Of a stretch of DNA of 64,000 nt, positions 31,638 to 41,178 are shown piece after piece. The notes beneath the pieces were generated by a model. That model was not told the DNA's origin. It worked only from the letters and a program-made list of their open reading frames with translations, and searched no databases. Made by a program: the position numbers and the translations under genes. Within the stretch, counting starts at the first letter, position 1. Each line of letters begins with the position of its first letter. The stretch spans positions 1,594,001 through 1,658,000 of the forward strand of contig CP054837.1 in NCBI GenBank assembly GCA_028768525.1, in the 5' to 3' direction. This DNA is from Desulfobacter sp. Lineage in GTDB: Bacteria > Desulfobacterota > Desulfobacteria > Desulfobacterales > Desulfobacteraceae.

Positions 31638-32681
31638 TTACCCTGCTTCTAATCCTTGGGAGCAGGGTTTGGGGGTGTGGTGAATATTTTTTCTGAACTC
31701 GCCCGGACTCTGCCCGTACCATCGTTTAAAAGCGTGGTGAAAGGTACTGGGTTCTGTAAACCCGATCAGATATGCGGTCTGGCTGGCGCTCAAGCCCTGG
31801 ATGAGATACTGCTTGGCCAGGTCCCTGCGGGTCTGGGTGAGCAGGGTTCTGAAAGTGATTCCCTCTTTTTTCAGGCGGCGGTGAAGGGTGGAGCGGTCCA
31901 TGTTCATGGCATCTGATACCATCTGAACACTGATTCTCCCTGTGTGGAGTTTCTTGGATATCAGCGCCCCCACCCTTTGTTTCATGGAGGGATGTTCCGA
32001 ATACTTGGCCACAATGCCGTCGGCATGTTTTTTCAAAATCGCCTTGAGATAGGGATCCGGAGAGAGAACCGGGCGCATCATATCCTCTTTTTTCACCATC
32101 ATCAGATTTTCGTCCATGCCGAAATGGACCGGACAGCCAAGGATTTTTTGATATTCATCCCTGTATCCCGGGTCCTTGTGTTTGAACCAGACGGCCACAG
32201 GGGTGAAATCCAGGCCCGACATCTTTCGGGCACAGTCAATTACATAGGAGAAATGGTGTTCGGGGATCCACTTGTTTTCATACTCCGGCGATGAACAGGA
32301 ATAAGTGCAGACAAAAATATCTTCCCGTTCATGGATCCGGGCCCGGTCTGTATCGTTGACCAGCATGGCATAATCCGACCATGCTTTTGCCGCTTCCAGA
32401 AGGGTGTCGGAATTTTTAGCGATCATTATGGTAAAATGCATGTAATTCTTTCCGTAGTCCTGCCTCAGATGAAGCCCGATGGCAGGATCTTTTGTGACCT
32501 CTTCGGCAATCTGCCACAGGGTCAGAAACTGATCCATAAAAATGCGGGTGTCCGGGTCATCCATTCCGGACCGGTCAATGCCGGTCCGAGCCTCTATCTG
32601 CTCAACAGAGAGCCCGTGATCCCTTAAAAGGTCAAATAATGCCAGGATGGCTACGGCTGAAGTGGTTTGTCTTTGGCCCAT
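31638..32681 (-). CDS. AraC-family transcriptional regulator
   Basis: A 347-residue regulator with an N-terminal AraC-type ligand domain (residues 1-215) and a C-terminal double helix-turn-helix (about 240-335: ISVQMVSDAMNMDRSTLHRRLKKEG and SASQTAYLIGFTEPSTFHHAFKRWYGQSPGEFR). The overall layout is that of OruR/ArgR-type activators. It is divergent from the alkylsulfatase gene at 32858, which makes that gene its most likely target. The sulfatase is now broken by an insertion, so the regulator may have lost its purpose. Confidence 0.92.
   Translation of the reverse strand: MGQRQTTSAVAILALFDLLRDHGLSVEQIEARTGIDRSGMDDPDTRIFMDQFLTLWQIAEEVTKDPAIGLHLRQDYGKNYMHFTIMIAKNSDTLLEAAKAWSDYAMLVNDTDRARIHEREDIFVCTYSCSSPEYENKWIPEHHFSYVIDCARKMSGLDFTPVAVWFKHKDPGYRDEYQKILGCPVHFGMDENLMMVKKEDMMRPVLSPDPYLKAILKKHADGIVAKYSEHPSMKQRVGALISKKLHTGRISVQMVSDAMNMDRSTLHRRLKKEGITFRTLLTQTRRDLAKQYLIQGLSASQTAYLIGFTEPSTFHHAFKRWYGQSPGEFRKNIHHTPKPCSQGLEAG
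31640..31668 (+). terminator. Stem-loop between convergent methyltransferase and AraC genes
   Basis: ACCCTGCT (31640-31647) pairs with AGCAGGGT (31661-31668); flanking CCCCC and GGGGG can extend the stem. It lies 19 bases after the methyltransferase stop and overlaps the last codons of the opposing AraC gene. Confidence 0.5.
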
Positions 32682-32857
32682 GGCTTTTTACATATACAAT
32701 TGCCCGGATGAAATCAAGATTCCGGCCCGGGCCTGAATCCTTTTGTTGAATCTGACCGTCCATGCAACCAATTGCCAAAAAAAATGACCTTGTGAACCAT
32801 TTTTTAAATCATCTCCTTTTAGTATCCTGACCCTATAATTCATACAAAGGAGGCAAT

Positions 32858-33265
32858 ATGAGGCAGATCGTTTTATTTTCCCTTTTAGTTTTCTTTTTGG
32901 CGGCCTGCCGCAACCCGGCCCCCCAGTCAGATGCAAATGATGCAGACACTCAGGGCCATACCTCTCCCACTGAAGCAACAGTCCGGATCAATGCGGAATT
33001 CGCCAAAAAACTGGACCTGGAGAATCCAGGCGATTTTCAAACCGCAACCCAGGGACTTGTGGGACAGGATCCTGATTTAAGGGTCAAAAGCCGGTCCGGA
33101 GAGGTGATCTGGGATATGCCTGCCTATGGGTTCATTGAAGGCCCTGCCCCGTCCAGCGTAAATCCCAGCCTTTGGCGCCAGGCCAGGCTGAACAATATCC
33201 ATGGGCTTTTCAAGGTCACCGACGGCATTTATCAGGTCCGGGGCCATGACCTGGCCAATATGTGA
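32858..33265 (+). pseudogene. Alkylsulfatase, 5' fragment (interrupted by IS21-family element)
   Basis: The first 135 codons of a type III alkyl-/aryl-sulfatase (SdsA1/BDS1 family). It starts with a lipoprotein signal peptide (LLVFFLAAC, lipobox cysteine at about residue 17) and contains the family segment NPSLWRQARLNNIHGLFKVTDGIYQVRG. At LANM the gene is cut by an insertion sequence, whose first bases supply an immediate TGA stop (33263-33265). The frame resumes without loss at 36123. The fragment has no metal site. A regulator gene is divergent upstream, with a good RBS AAGGAGG before the ATG. Confidence 0.92.
33257..33262. repeat. Target site duplication, left copy
   Basis: AATATG, identical to 36120-36125, flanks the insertion element. 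Removing the element and one copy restores the alkylsulfatase reading frame. Confidence 0.85.
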
Positions 33266-33370
33266 TCAGCGTCATTTATAATTCCCGCCAAACGACAATT
33301 AAAATTCCCGAAATTTAAGAATCAAAAAAAATGGTAGAAACATCCAAATTGAACAGAAGGAGAGATTTGG

Positions 33371-34849
33371 ATGGTAACGGACCAGCAAGTGAGGAGGTTG
33401 TTCAAGTTGATTCAGTCAGAGAAGAGTTTCGGGATAGCAGCAATGAAAGCTGGAATGGATGAAAAAACAGCTCGAAAGTACCGTGAACACGGGAAGTTGC
33501 CGAGTGAACTCAAAACGGATCATACATGGCGCACACGCAAAGATCCGTTTGAGGAGACCTGGGATGGTATCAAAGGCATGTTGACCATAAATCCAGGTCT
33601 GGAGGCCAAGACACTGTTTGAGGATTTGCAACGCAGACACCCCGGCCGGTTCGCCGATGGACAATTACGGACCCTGCAACGGAGAATAAAGCAATGGCGT
33701 GCTACAGAGGGGCCGCCCAAAGAAATCTTTTTTGCTCAAATTCATAAGCCTGGCGAATTATGCCAGTCAGACTTCACCCACATGGATAAACTGGGCGTCA
33801 CTATAGGCGGCGTCCCTTTTGACCACCTGATCTACCATTTTGTTTTGACCTATTCCAATTGGGAGACAGGTACAGTCTGTTTTTCAGAGAGTTTCGAAAG
33901 CCTGAGCCAGGGCCTGCAAAATGCCCTATGGGAACTTGGTGGTGTGCCGCAGCAACATCGCACCGATTGTCTGACATCCGCTGTTAACAAGGTAAGTCAC
34001 CCTGAGGAGTTCACCAGCAGGTATCAGGATCTTGTTGACCATTACGGTATCATTCCTTGCAAAACTAACCCTGCCAGCCCCAATGAAAATGGAGACGTGG
34101 AGCAGCGCAATTATCGGTTCAAAAAAGCCGTTGACCAGGCCCTGATGCTGAGAGGACACCGGGATTTTAAAGACCGGGAAGAATATGACTTGTTCCTGGC
34201 CAAACTGTTCGCACAGCTAAATGCCGGTCGTAGGAAACGGTTTACACAAGAACTGGATCTCCTACACCGGTTGCCCAAACGCCGGCTTGATGCATGTAAA
34301 AAGATGGATTTAAAGGTTGGTCCCAGCAGTACCATTCGGGTCAATCACAACGTTTACTCTGTAGACAGCAGGCTCATAGGAGAAAATATCCAGGTCCGCC
34401 TCTACATGGAATGCCTGGAGGTCTGGTACGGCCAGAGAAAGGTCGATACTTTGCCAAGGTTGCGGGGTGAGGGCAAATATAAAATCAATTACCGGCATAT
34501 CATTGACAGCCTGGTCAAAAAACCGGGGGCATTTGAAAATTATCGTTATCGTAATGCCATGTTCCCCACCAGCCGGTTCCGGATTGCCTACGATCATTTA
34601 AGAAAGCGTTATACCGTTAAAAGCTCAGCAGCAAGGTATCTGAAAATATTATACCTGGCAGCAAAGACAAGCGAGGTGGCAGTAGACAGCGCCCTGATGG
34701 TTCTAATAAACGAGGATCAGGAAATCAGCAAAGAGGCTGTTAAACGCCTTATTGAGTCCAACGCCTCTGTCAGCAGGCCGGATGATGTTCATATCCAGGC
34801 AGTTGATTTGACTCGTTATGACCAATTGCTCAAGGGGGTGGCGGCATGA
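33371..34849 (+). CDS. istA: IS21-family transposase IstA
   Basis: A 492-residue transposase: N-terminal helix-turn-helix (residues 1-45), and a DDE catalytic core with Asp134 (CQSDFTHMD), Asp199 (HRTDCLTS) and Glu244 (NGDVEQRNYRF). The C-terminal beta-barrel region includes VNHNVYSVDSRLIGE. It is full length and apparently intact. RBS GGAGAG precedes the ATG. The stop overlaps the start of istB by 4 bases (ATGA), as usual for this family. Confidence 0.96.
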   Translation: MVTDQQVRRLFKLIQSEKSFGIAAMKAGMDEKTARKYREHGKLPSELKTDHTWRTRKDPFEETWDGIKGMLTINPGLEAKTLFEDLQRRHPGRFADGQLRTLQRRIKQWRATEGPPKEIFFAQIHKPGELCQSDFTHMDKLGVTIGGVPFDHLIYHFVLTYSNWETGTVCFSESFESLSQGLQNALWELGGVPQQHRTDCLTSAVNKVSHPEEFTSRYQDLVDHYGIIPCKTNPASPNENGDVEQRNYRFKKAVDQALMLRGHRDFKDREEYDLFLAKLFAQLNAGRRKRFTQELDLLHRLPKRRLDACKKMDLKVGPSSTIRVNHNVYSVDSRLIGENIQVRLYMECLEVWYGQRKVDTLPRLRGEGKYKINYRHIIDSLVKKPGAFENYRYRNAMFPTSRFRIAYDHLRKRYTVKSSAARYLKILYLAAKTSEVAVDSALMVLINEDQEISKEAVKRLIESNASVSRPDDVHIQAVDLTRYDQLLKGVAA

Positions 34850-35595
34850 TCAATGATCGGGATCAGATAGACACCAATCTTAAAAGCCTCCATATGCCGA
34901 CCATGCGCCGCAGTTATGAAGAAATGGCGGATCAGGCCAGGGCGGAGGCATGGGGATATGAAAAGTACCTCTTACAATTGTTGAGTCTCGAATGCGAAGT
35001 CCGCTGGCAGAACCGGATATCACGTAACCTGAGGGCATCCAAGTTGCCATCTTCCAAGACATTTGAGAATTTTGATAAAAAGCGCCTCCCCTTAAAGGTT
35101 GCCAATCATTTAAGTGTCCTGGTCAACGGCGCTTTTTTAGAGCGCTGTGAAAACATCCTGGCCTTTGGTAATCCGGGTAGCGGGAAAACCCATCTGCTCT
35201 GTGCCATTGGCCATGAATTAATTGCAAAGGGTAAGCAGGTTCTTTTTATCTCATGCAGTCAGCTCGTCCAGGATCTGCTGATTGCCAAAAGGGATCTTGA
35301 GCTAACCAAAAAACTCAAATCCCTCTCCAGGTTTGATGCTGTGATTATAGATGACATTGGGTATGTCCAACAAAGCCGGGGAGAAATGGAAGTGCTGTTT
35401 ACCTTTTTGGCGGAACGGTATGAACAGGGCAGCCTGATGATCACGAGCAATCTTCCGTTCTCTAAGTGGGAACAGATTTTTAAGGACCCTATGACAACGG
35501 CAGCAGCCATCGACAGACTCGTTCATCACAGTATCATCCTTGAATTGAATGTGGAAAGCTATCGCATGGAACAGGCTAAAATGGAGGCCGAATAA
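34846..35595 (+). CDS. istB: IS21-family transposition helper ATPase IstB
   Basis: A 249-residue AAA+ ATPase: Walker A GNPGSGKTH (residues 108-116), Walker B AVIIDDIGY (about 165-173), sensor segment MITSNLPFSKW. It works with IstA in target selection. It ends in TAATG, where the ATG opens the third frame of the element. Intact. Confidence 0.96.
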   Translation: MINDRDQIDTNLKSLHMPTMRRSYEEMADQARAEAWGYEKYLLQLLSLECEVRWQNRISRNLRASKLPSSKTFENFDKKRLPLKVANHLSVLVNGAFLERCENILAFGNPGSGKTHLLCAIGHELIAKGKQVLFISCSQLVQDLLIAKRDLELTKKLKSLSRFDAVIIDDIGYVQQSRGEMEVLFTFLAERYEQGSLMITSNLPFSKWEQIFKDPMTTAAAIDRLVHHSIILELNVESYRMEQAKMEAE

Positions 35596-35813
35596 TGATC
35601 GAGACCAGATATACCAGGCAGGAGATTGTTGAGATTATTAAAATGATCCGACTGGATTTATACAATCGAGGCCTGAACTGCGGTGCCGGTGCTATCAGCA
35701 AGGAGATGGAAGCGGAAAATATTGAACCAATGCCGTCAGCAAGCACTATCGGACGGATACTATCGATAGAGGGCTTAACCCATGGAAGAACCGGGTTTTG
35801 TGATGGTAATTAA
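35595..35813 (+). CDS. Third frame of the IS21 element, IS481-like HTH fragment
   Basis: A 72-residue frame coupled to istB by a one-base overlap (TAATG). The sequence RQEIVEIIKMIRLDLYNRG and PMPSASTIGRILSIEGLTHGRTG resembles the N-terminal helix-turn-helix of IS481-type transposases, where a proline-serine-x-x-T-I-x-R-I-L segment is common. The catalytic domain is missing, so it may be a captured fragment turned accessory protein, or a decayed remnant. IS21 normally has only two genes. Confidence 0.6.
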   Translation: MIETRYTRQEIVEIIKMIRLDLYNRGLNCGAGAISKEMEAENIEPMPSASTIGRILSIEGLTHGRTGFCDGN

Positions 35814-36119
35814 AAGGACTTTTTACCGGATTATAATGGGGGCCAGCCCCCAAACCCCCGGAGTTTAGCGCATTATAGACCAAAGTATGAGAGCAAAAAG
35901 CGAAAGGCCGTACGTGGAAAATACGGCCCCTCATACTTCAGTCACCTTCTCGGCGCTCAGGTTGCTCTCCAGCATAGCCTTATCCTCCGGAAGGATGGTC
36001 TTAAAAAACATAATCAGAATTGTTTTGCAAGTATTTTTTAATGAAATTAAATGGTTACGCAGGTTGGGGAACGGGAGTTTTAATTGTCGTTGAAGGAAAA
36101 AAATATTTGTCGTTGATCA
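35814..36119. other. Non-coding right end of the IS21 element with nested hairpins
   Basis: GGGGGC/GCCCCC forms a small hairpin near 35838-35852. A larger nested structure pairs AAGTATGAG (35883-35891) with CTCATACTT (35930-35938) and inside it GGCCGTA (35906-35912) with TACGGCC (35922-35928). On the minus strand a 26-codon frame (36011-35931, MFFKTILPEDKAML at the start) ends inside this structure; it may be the remains of a captured gene. The far right holds the terminal repeats. Confidence 0.45.
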
Positions 36120-36125
36120 AATATG
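36120..36125. repeat. Target site duplication, right copy
   Basis: AATATG, identical to 33257-33262. Its ATG is in frame with the downstream alkylsulfatase half. Confidence 0.85.
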
Positions 36126-37703
36126 ACTTTGATCCGTGGCAAAACCGGTTGGATTGTGGTGGACCCACTGACCGCCGAAGAAACTGCTGAAAAAGCCATG
36201 ACCCTTGTCCGTAAACACCTGGGGACCCTGCCGGTGAAGGCCATTTTATATACCCACAGCCACATCGATCACTTCGGCGGTGTGCTGGGAGTGGTAACCC
36301 CGGACCAGGTCAGATCAGACAATATCAGGGTGATCGCACCTGAGGGGTTTATGGCGGAAGCAACCAGCGAGAACATCATTGCCGGCATTGCCATGGGAAG
36401 GCGGTCCATGTTCATGTACGGTAAAGACCTGGCAAGAACTGCCCGGGGCCATGTGGGGACCGGACTTGGCAAAGGACCGGCCTACGGCACCTTTGGGATT
36501 ATCGAACCAACTGAAACCATTGGCCGTACCGGAGAAGAGAAACAGATTGACGGGGTAAAATTTGTATTCCAGTTTGCACCGAATTCGGAAGCCCCTGCGG
36601 AAATGACCTTCTATCTCCCTGAATTCAAGGCTTTTTGCGGAGCCGAAGTGGTCTCCAAAACCATGCACAACCTTTATACTCTGCGGGGCACCAAGGTCAG
36701 GGATGCCCTCAAATGGAGTTCCGCCATCAACGAGGCCATGGAGCTGTTCAAAGAGACTGAAATCTATTTCGGCTGCCACCACTGGCCCGTATTCGGGAAT
36801 GAGGCTGTCCTGGATTTTCTAAAAAAACAGAGGGATCTCTACAAGTATATCCATGACCAGACCGTCCGCCTCTTCAACCAGGGGCTCACCCCCCGGGAGA
36901 TTGCCGAGGAAATCCAACTGCCCCCCGCCCTTAGTGCCTCTTTTAGCAACCGGGGATATTACGGCAGCCTCAGGCATAATGCCAAGGCCGTATACCAGGC
37001 CTATCTGGGATGGTACGACGGTAACCCCGCAAACCTGAACCCTCTGCCCCCAAAGGAATCAGGCCTGCGCTATGTCGAGATGATGGGCGGGGCGGATGCC
37101 GTCCTTGAAAAGGCAAAGGCCTATTACGACAAAGGGGAGTACCGGTGGACCGCCCAGGTCCTTAACCATCTGGTTTTTGCAAGACCGGACAATGACAGGG
37201 CCAAAACACTGCTGGCCCGGACCTATGATCAACTGGGATATCAGGCAGAGTCGGCCCCCTGGCGGGATGTTTACCTTACCGGGGCCTATGAACTGCGCCA
37301 CGGCTCCCCGGATAAGGGGATCGACATGTGCATCATGGAAAATGTCCTCACCAAGACCCCGGTTCACTATTTTTTTGATTCCATGGCTGTTCGGCTCAAG
37401 GGGCCAAAAGCCCAGGGCAAAAAGATCACCGTATGTCTCAGGTTCACGGATATCAATAAAAATTACCTGTTGAGCCTGGAAAATGCCGTACTCCACCACA
37501 GGGAAGCCAGGGCTGAGGATCAGGCAGATGTGACAGTCAGGATTACCCACCCGTTGTTTATCCGGATGCTGGTGGGCAAGGCCGGGATCAAAGAAACTAT
37601 TTTCTCAGAGGACCTCTCCGTTAAAGGAAGCAGACTGGATCTGCTCCAGTTCCTACTTCTTTTTGAAAAGCCCTCCGGAAGTTTCAATATTGTGACACCT
37701 TAA
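36123..37703 (+). pseudogene. Alkylsulfatase, 3' fragment with intact metallo-beta-lactamase core
   Basis: 526 codons continuing the sulfatase from 32858. They hold the metal-binding motif THSHIDH (residues 44-50 of the fragment), the rest of the metallo-beta-lactamase domain, the dimerisation region (EMMGGADAVLEKAKAYYDKGEYRWTAQVLNHL near 320-350) and the C-terminal SCP2-like domain. With the 5' part the protein would be about 660 residues, the normal length of SdsA1-type alkylsulfatases, which release sulfate from alkyl sulfates with inversion. The ATG comes from the target duplication and the only purine-rich site (AAGGAAA) is too far upstream, so expression is doubtful; a truncated protein without export signal is the best it could give. 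Confidence 0.92.
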
Positions 37704-38500
37704 TCATTTTTATAATAACTTTCCGGAAATCCCATCAAATCCACAGGGCTGCGCTGAAACCGGACAATCTGCGTCCCTCAGATCCGTGATGGAAGCAAAT
37801 TTCTCAATGGAGGGCCCTTTTACGCCCCGAACAGGTGTTCTTTACGAATTGTAAATGTGATTCTGAAAAAAAATTTGAACAGAATTTAGATGATATTTAT
37901 TGAGAAACAATTAATACAGCAATCATCACCCCGATTCATTTTTTTTAGTGTGTTAAACATTTAAACTCCCATCTCTTTTCCAAGTAAACCATTACCTGAT
38001 AGGGCTTATAAAATAGTAATTGCGACGTGTTCAATGTGTCTATTAACTACCGCTTCAGCCCCATATCTTAAAACCACAATATCTGTGTTTGATTCTAATT
38101 GGGAAATCCTGGGAAATAATACCATTAGTCCACTCCTTGTTATTACTCATTTTGATCAACGATATTCATCCGAATATATGATGATTGGGCTCAGCAATTT
38201 TGATGCAATAATCCTTCACCCTGACTGATTTTGGAGGGTAAAGAGCTTAAATGTATAAACCTTCACCTAAAACTGAAGAAACGATCACTTGATTATAATC
38301 GCTGCGATTGAAAACCTGAACATAAATGACTATTTTTTCGTTTTTAGAATCAATCTTCAATATCATTAGTTACAGCCTCTGAAATTTATGCACTCATAGC
38401 TCTATAAATAAATTGAACATTTCGATGGTGTTTTGAGGTTAAATAACCAGGTCTATGCGAAACTGCTTAGCCTTTGGCTTTTATCCAGTGTAGAATAATT
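37704..38500. other. AT-rich intergenic region
   Basis: About 800 bases without a credible gene. It holds one full copy of the 89-bp dispersed repeat (38037-38125). The string TATTACTCATTT after it (38141) recurs near 39188 in another gap, with loose similarity beyond. The base composition turns clearly AT-rich from here to about 45.5 kb. Confidence 0.5.
38037..38125 (+). repeat. 89-bp dispersed intergenic repeat, copy A
   Basis: Identical over 89 bases to 41749-41837, same orientation. It begins TGTCTATTAACTACCGCTTC and ends GGGAAATAATACCAT. It does not code and has no strong internal hairpin. It contains the short tandem GGGAAAT-CCT-GGGAAAT. Confidence 0.9.
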
Positions 38501-38914
38501 TTAGAATTCTGAAATATCATAACCAATGGACTTTGCCTTTTTAAGGGCATCTTTCATGGTTTTGAAATGCTCAACTTCAGTCCAAATAGCACTCTTAAAA
38601 ACTTCCTTCAATACTCCGTCCTTCAATAAAGAATCACCTACAACATGCATTAAATGATTGGCCTTGGGTTCAGGCCCTTCCCCTCCCATAAATTTCATCA
38701 TTTCTTCTATACCATCAGGTGTTGGTAATACATCGTTTACAAATTCGACAATCTGGCACCATTTATTATCTTTAAAGTACTTATCGGTAAGATATAGATA
38801 ATCTTGGTATTGCCTCTTTACAACGTCAGCATCCCATGAAGCAGTTATCTGAATATACAGTATATTTTCATAAACGAACAATGAATAAAAGTTCGTTTCA
38901 ATTTTCGTAATCAT
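38501..38914 (-). CDS. SpoIIAA/STAS-like small protein
   Basis: A 137-residue protein that starts ITKIETNFYSLFVYENILYIQITASWD. It resembles the proteins at 39278 and 50954 in length and in the pattern of a short N-terminal beta-hairpin, a conserved tryptophan-aspartate, and a C-terminal helix (FKTMKDALKKAKSIGYD). This outline fits the SpoIIAA-like (STAS-fold) group, whose members bind partners rather than catalyse. No conserved serine phospho-site is evident. Monocistronic. Function unknown. Confidence 0.65.
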   Translation of the reverse strand: MITKIETNFYSLFVYENILYIQITASWDADVVKRQYQDYLYLTDKYFKDNKWCQIVEFVNDVLPTPDGIEEMMKFMGGEGPEPKANHLMHVVGDSLLKDGVLKEVFKSAIWTEVEHFKTMKDALKKAKSIGYDISEF

Positions 38915-39277
38915 GACTCATTTCTCTTAAATCTATAAAACACAAGTTTTCTTGCAAGAATAATAAATATATCACAATCAAGAAAGGTTTTGTAGTGAAT
39001 GAATAAAAACGGTAGACTTTTAAATCCATGAACTAACAGTCAAGATTGTTGGAAAATATCTTGACTGGCACCTTGAAGGCATGAAAGATTATCAGTTATA
39101 GAATTTAGATTTTTCGTGGCGTTACTTAGATCTGTTATTGCATTGGGCGTTTGATCTTCACATTCTCCAGTTAAATACCCTAAATACACGCTTTGGTATT
39201 ACTCATTTCGTTCAATGAAATATGTCAACGCAAGTCCATTCTCGGGAAAATAATTTAATCCCTCTGTTTCAACCATC
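38915..39277. other. AT-rich intergenic region
   Basis: No gene is seen between the two SpoIIAA-like genes. The promoter of the upstream gene must lie in the left part. Otherwise nothing distinctive. Confidence 0.4.
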
Positions 39278-39673
39278 TTATGAAATGTTAAGACCAAAAT
39301 TCTTAAACCATTGCAAAGCTTCTTTCTCACTATGAAAAACTTGAGCAGGAAAACGTTCCTTTCCTTTGTTTATTGCAACCATGGTTAATTCTTTTATGGA
39401 GGAATCCATAATCAGTGCACGGGCAATCTGCCCATTTTCTTTTGCCCAATCACCAACAACCTCAAAAAAGTCAATCGCCTCCGGGGTTCCTCCTTCAAAT
39501 GGTCTGAGATCACTCAACACACCATAATTTTTAAAATTATGCTGTTTAACGCATTCTTTATACTTCGTAAAAAAAAATTTAGCGCCTTCTAAATTCCATT
39601 TATGGCAAAATTTTATAATGAAGACTTCTCCTTTGACAGTGATTTCAAAATCACCATGCGCTTCAAATTTCAT
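39278..39673 (-). CDS. SpoIIAA/STAS-like small protein, paralogue
   Basis: A 131-residue protein (MKFEAHGDFEITVKGEVFII at the start) with the same outline as the gene at 38501: N-terminal strands, a tryptophan (HKWNLEGAKFFF), a central YGVLSDLRPFEGGTPEAIDFFE segment that matches WAILHDGREWELGTPAIESM in the protein at 50954, and a C-terminal VFHSEKEALQWFKNFG that matches FQNLADAEKWLSSFG. The three are clearly one family. Function unknown; a signalling or scaffold role is typical of the fold. Confidence 0.65.
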   Translation of the reverse strand: MKFEAHGDFEITVKGEVFIIKFCHKWNLEGAKFFFTKYKECVKQHNFKNYGVLSDLRPFEGGTPEAIDFFEVVGDWAKENGQIARALIMDSSIKELTMVAINKGKERFPAQVFHSEKEALQWFKNFGLNIS

Positions 39674-39987
39674 ATTGACTATCTCTTTTACAATCTTGAT
39701 GCAATGGCATACATTTAGGCATGTTGTTAATCTTACAGGACATTATCCTATCTGCCTTCTGGATGGCAAGCAAGAATTTGAACTCCGGGATTTTAATTTT
39801 TATATGACGATACTTAGAACTATTATACGTAGGGCCTTTAATCCTCTAACAAGCCCCTTTAATACCATTATCATTTTGCTGTTATTTCCTTACTTGATAC
39901 CGGAATTGATTTTTTAAGGTAGAATCCACCATAAAAATAAAGAACAGTGGATTCTGCCAAAGCCAAATAAATAACAAGAGATAGAAA
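39674..39987. other. AT-rich intergenic region
   Basis: Between the SpoIIAA-like gene and the alcohol dehydrogenase 3' end. A plus-strand open frame here (39618-39917) begins inside the preceding gene and lacks any protein-like pattern. Nothing else noted. Confidence 0.4.
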
Positions 39988-41034
39988 TCAGTTCAAAGCC
40001 GGATCAATGATGGTTATGCCTTGGTTTTCATAACGGTCCATAGTCATTAATGCTGGAATGGCTTCTTTCAAAGAAATGGTTTTTCCTAACAGCATTTCCG
40101 GCTTCACTTTCCGAGTCTTTATCATTTCCCAAATCGCATCATACCTATGGGCCTGTATCCCATGACTTCCATAAATTTCAAGCTCATTGGCAACGATCTG
40201 GCTCATGGGAACTTTGGGCGAGCTGCTGTCTCCTGCCATAAGTCCAATCTGGATATGTTTTCCCCTTTTTCTAAGATTGGCAACAGAATTGTAGCAGGTT
40301 TCAGGATGCCCCAGTGCATCTATGGAAACATGTACGCCTCTCAAGGATATATCTCGCACGGCTTCGACCGGATCTGACAACGTTTTACTGTTTATCGTAT
40401 GGGTGGCCCCCATTTTTTTGGCCAGTCCAAGTTTGTCGTCGGCTATGTCTATGGCTATAACGTTTGCACCCAGCGCGGTTGCGATCATGATGGCTGACAG
40501 GCCAACACCACCACAGCCGTAGACGGCAACCCACTGGCCCGCAGAGACACGCCCCTGGTCTACGACCCCCCGAAAAGAGGTGACAAACCTACACCCGAGA
40601 CTTGCTGTTACATCATAGCCAAGTTCCTCAGGCAGTTGAACAAGGTTGATATCTGCGTAATGAATCTCCACATATTCGGCAAAAGAGCCCCAATGAGTAA
40701 AGCCGGGCTGAAATTGATGATCGCAGACCTGATGATTCCCGGAATGACATTCAGGACATCCACCGCACCCGCCGACAAATGGAACTGTAACTCGGTCACC
40801 CACTTTCCATTGAGAAACATTCTTACCTACTGCTACAATATCACCTGCCAGTTCGTGGCCGGGTACATGGGGCAGTTGAATGTCAGGATCATGGCCTACC
40901 CAGCCATGCCAGTCGCTGAGGCACAAACCTGTGGCTTTCACCTTAACGACGACACTATCGATTCCCGGTTCCGGGTCGGGTAGAGTTACCAATTCTGGAG
41001 TTCCCCTAAACGCTTCATACATTATCGCCTTCAT
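39988..41034 (-). CDS. Zinc-dependent alcohol dehydrogenase (MDR family)
   Basis: A 348-residue medium-chain dehydrogenase. Catalytic zinc ligands are predicted in GLCLSDWHGW (Cys), PGHELAG (His-Glu) and SLGCRFVTSFRG (Cys). Structural zinc cysteines cluster in GCGGCPECHSGNHQVCDH. The NAD(P) Rossmann motif is YGCGGVGLSA. It oxidises an alcohol or reduces an aldehyde or ketone. The frame is open farther upstream, but the ATG at 41034 follows AAGGAGGA at good distance (the ATG at 41037 is too close). It is divergent from an Lrp-type regulator, its likely controller. Confidence 0.93.
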   Translation of the reverse strand: MKAIMYEAFRGTPELVTLPDPEPGIDSVVVKVKATGLCLSDWHGWVGHDPDIQLPHVPGHELAGDIVAVGKNVSQWKVGDRVTVPFVGGCGGCPECHSGNHQVCDHQFQPGFTHWGSFAEYVEIHYADINLVQLPEELGYDVTASLGCRFVTSFRGVVDQGRVSAGQWVAVYGCGGVGLSAIMIATALGANVIAIDIADDKLGLAKKMGATHTINSKTLSDPVEAVRDISLRGVHVSIDALGHPETCYNSVANLRKRGKHIQIGLMAGDSSSPKVPMSQIVANELEIYGSHGIQAHRYDAIWEMIKTRKVKPEMLLGKTISLKEAIPALMTMDRYENQGITIIDPALN

Positions 41035-41178
41035 CATTCCTCCTTCTTTAATTTTACTAACCGACTGATAATAATATATAATATTCAAGTTGAAATGTGC
41101 TTGCTTTTTCAAATCTTTTTTGTGAATAAATAGAAAGAAAATTTCAATATAGAGACAAAATGATAGGAATTATTGCCC

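Larger units (their letters stand above)
33263..36119 (+). mobile_element. Complete IS21-family insertion sequence (2,857 bp)
   Basis: Both ends begin with TGATCA. The left 48 bases and the reverse complement of the right 48 bases align well, most strongly in an inner block ACGACAATTAAAA, which is the multi-repeat terminal pattern of IS21 elements. It encodes IstA (33371-34849), IstB (34846-35595) and a short third frame (35595-35813), followed by 306 non-coding bases with hairpins. The 6-bp target duplication AATATG is intact at both sides, so the insertion is fairly recent and not rearranged. It lies inside an alkylsulfatase gene. Confidence 0.95.

Noticed and set aside
35931..36011. Minus-strand 26-codon frame in the IS21 right end as a gene
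   Set aside because: The translation looks protein-like but is very short, has no clear ribosome site and ends inside a hairpin. Mentioned only as possible cargo remnant.
38037..38125. CRISPR-like or tRNA-related repeat
   Set aside because: Only two full copies, far apart, no spacer pattern, no cloverleaf and no nearby cas genes.
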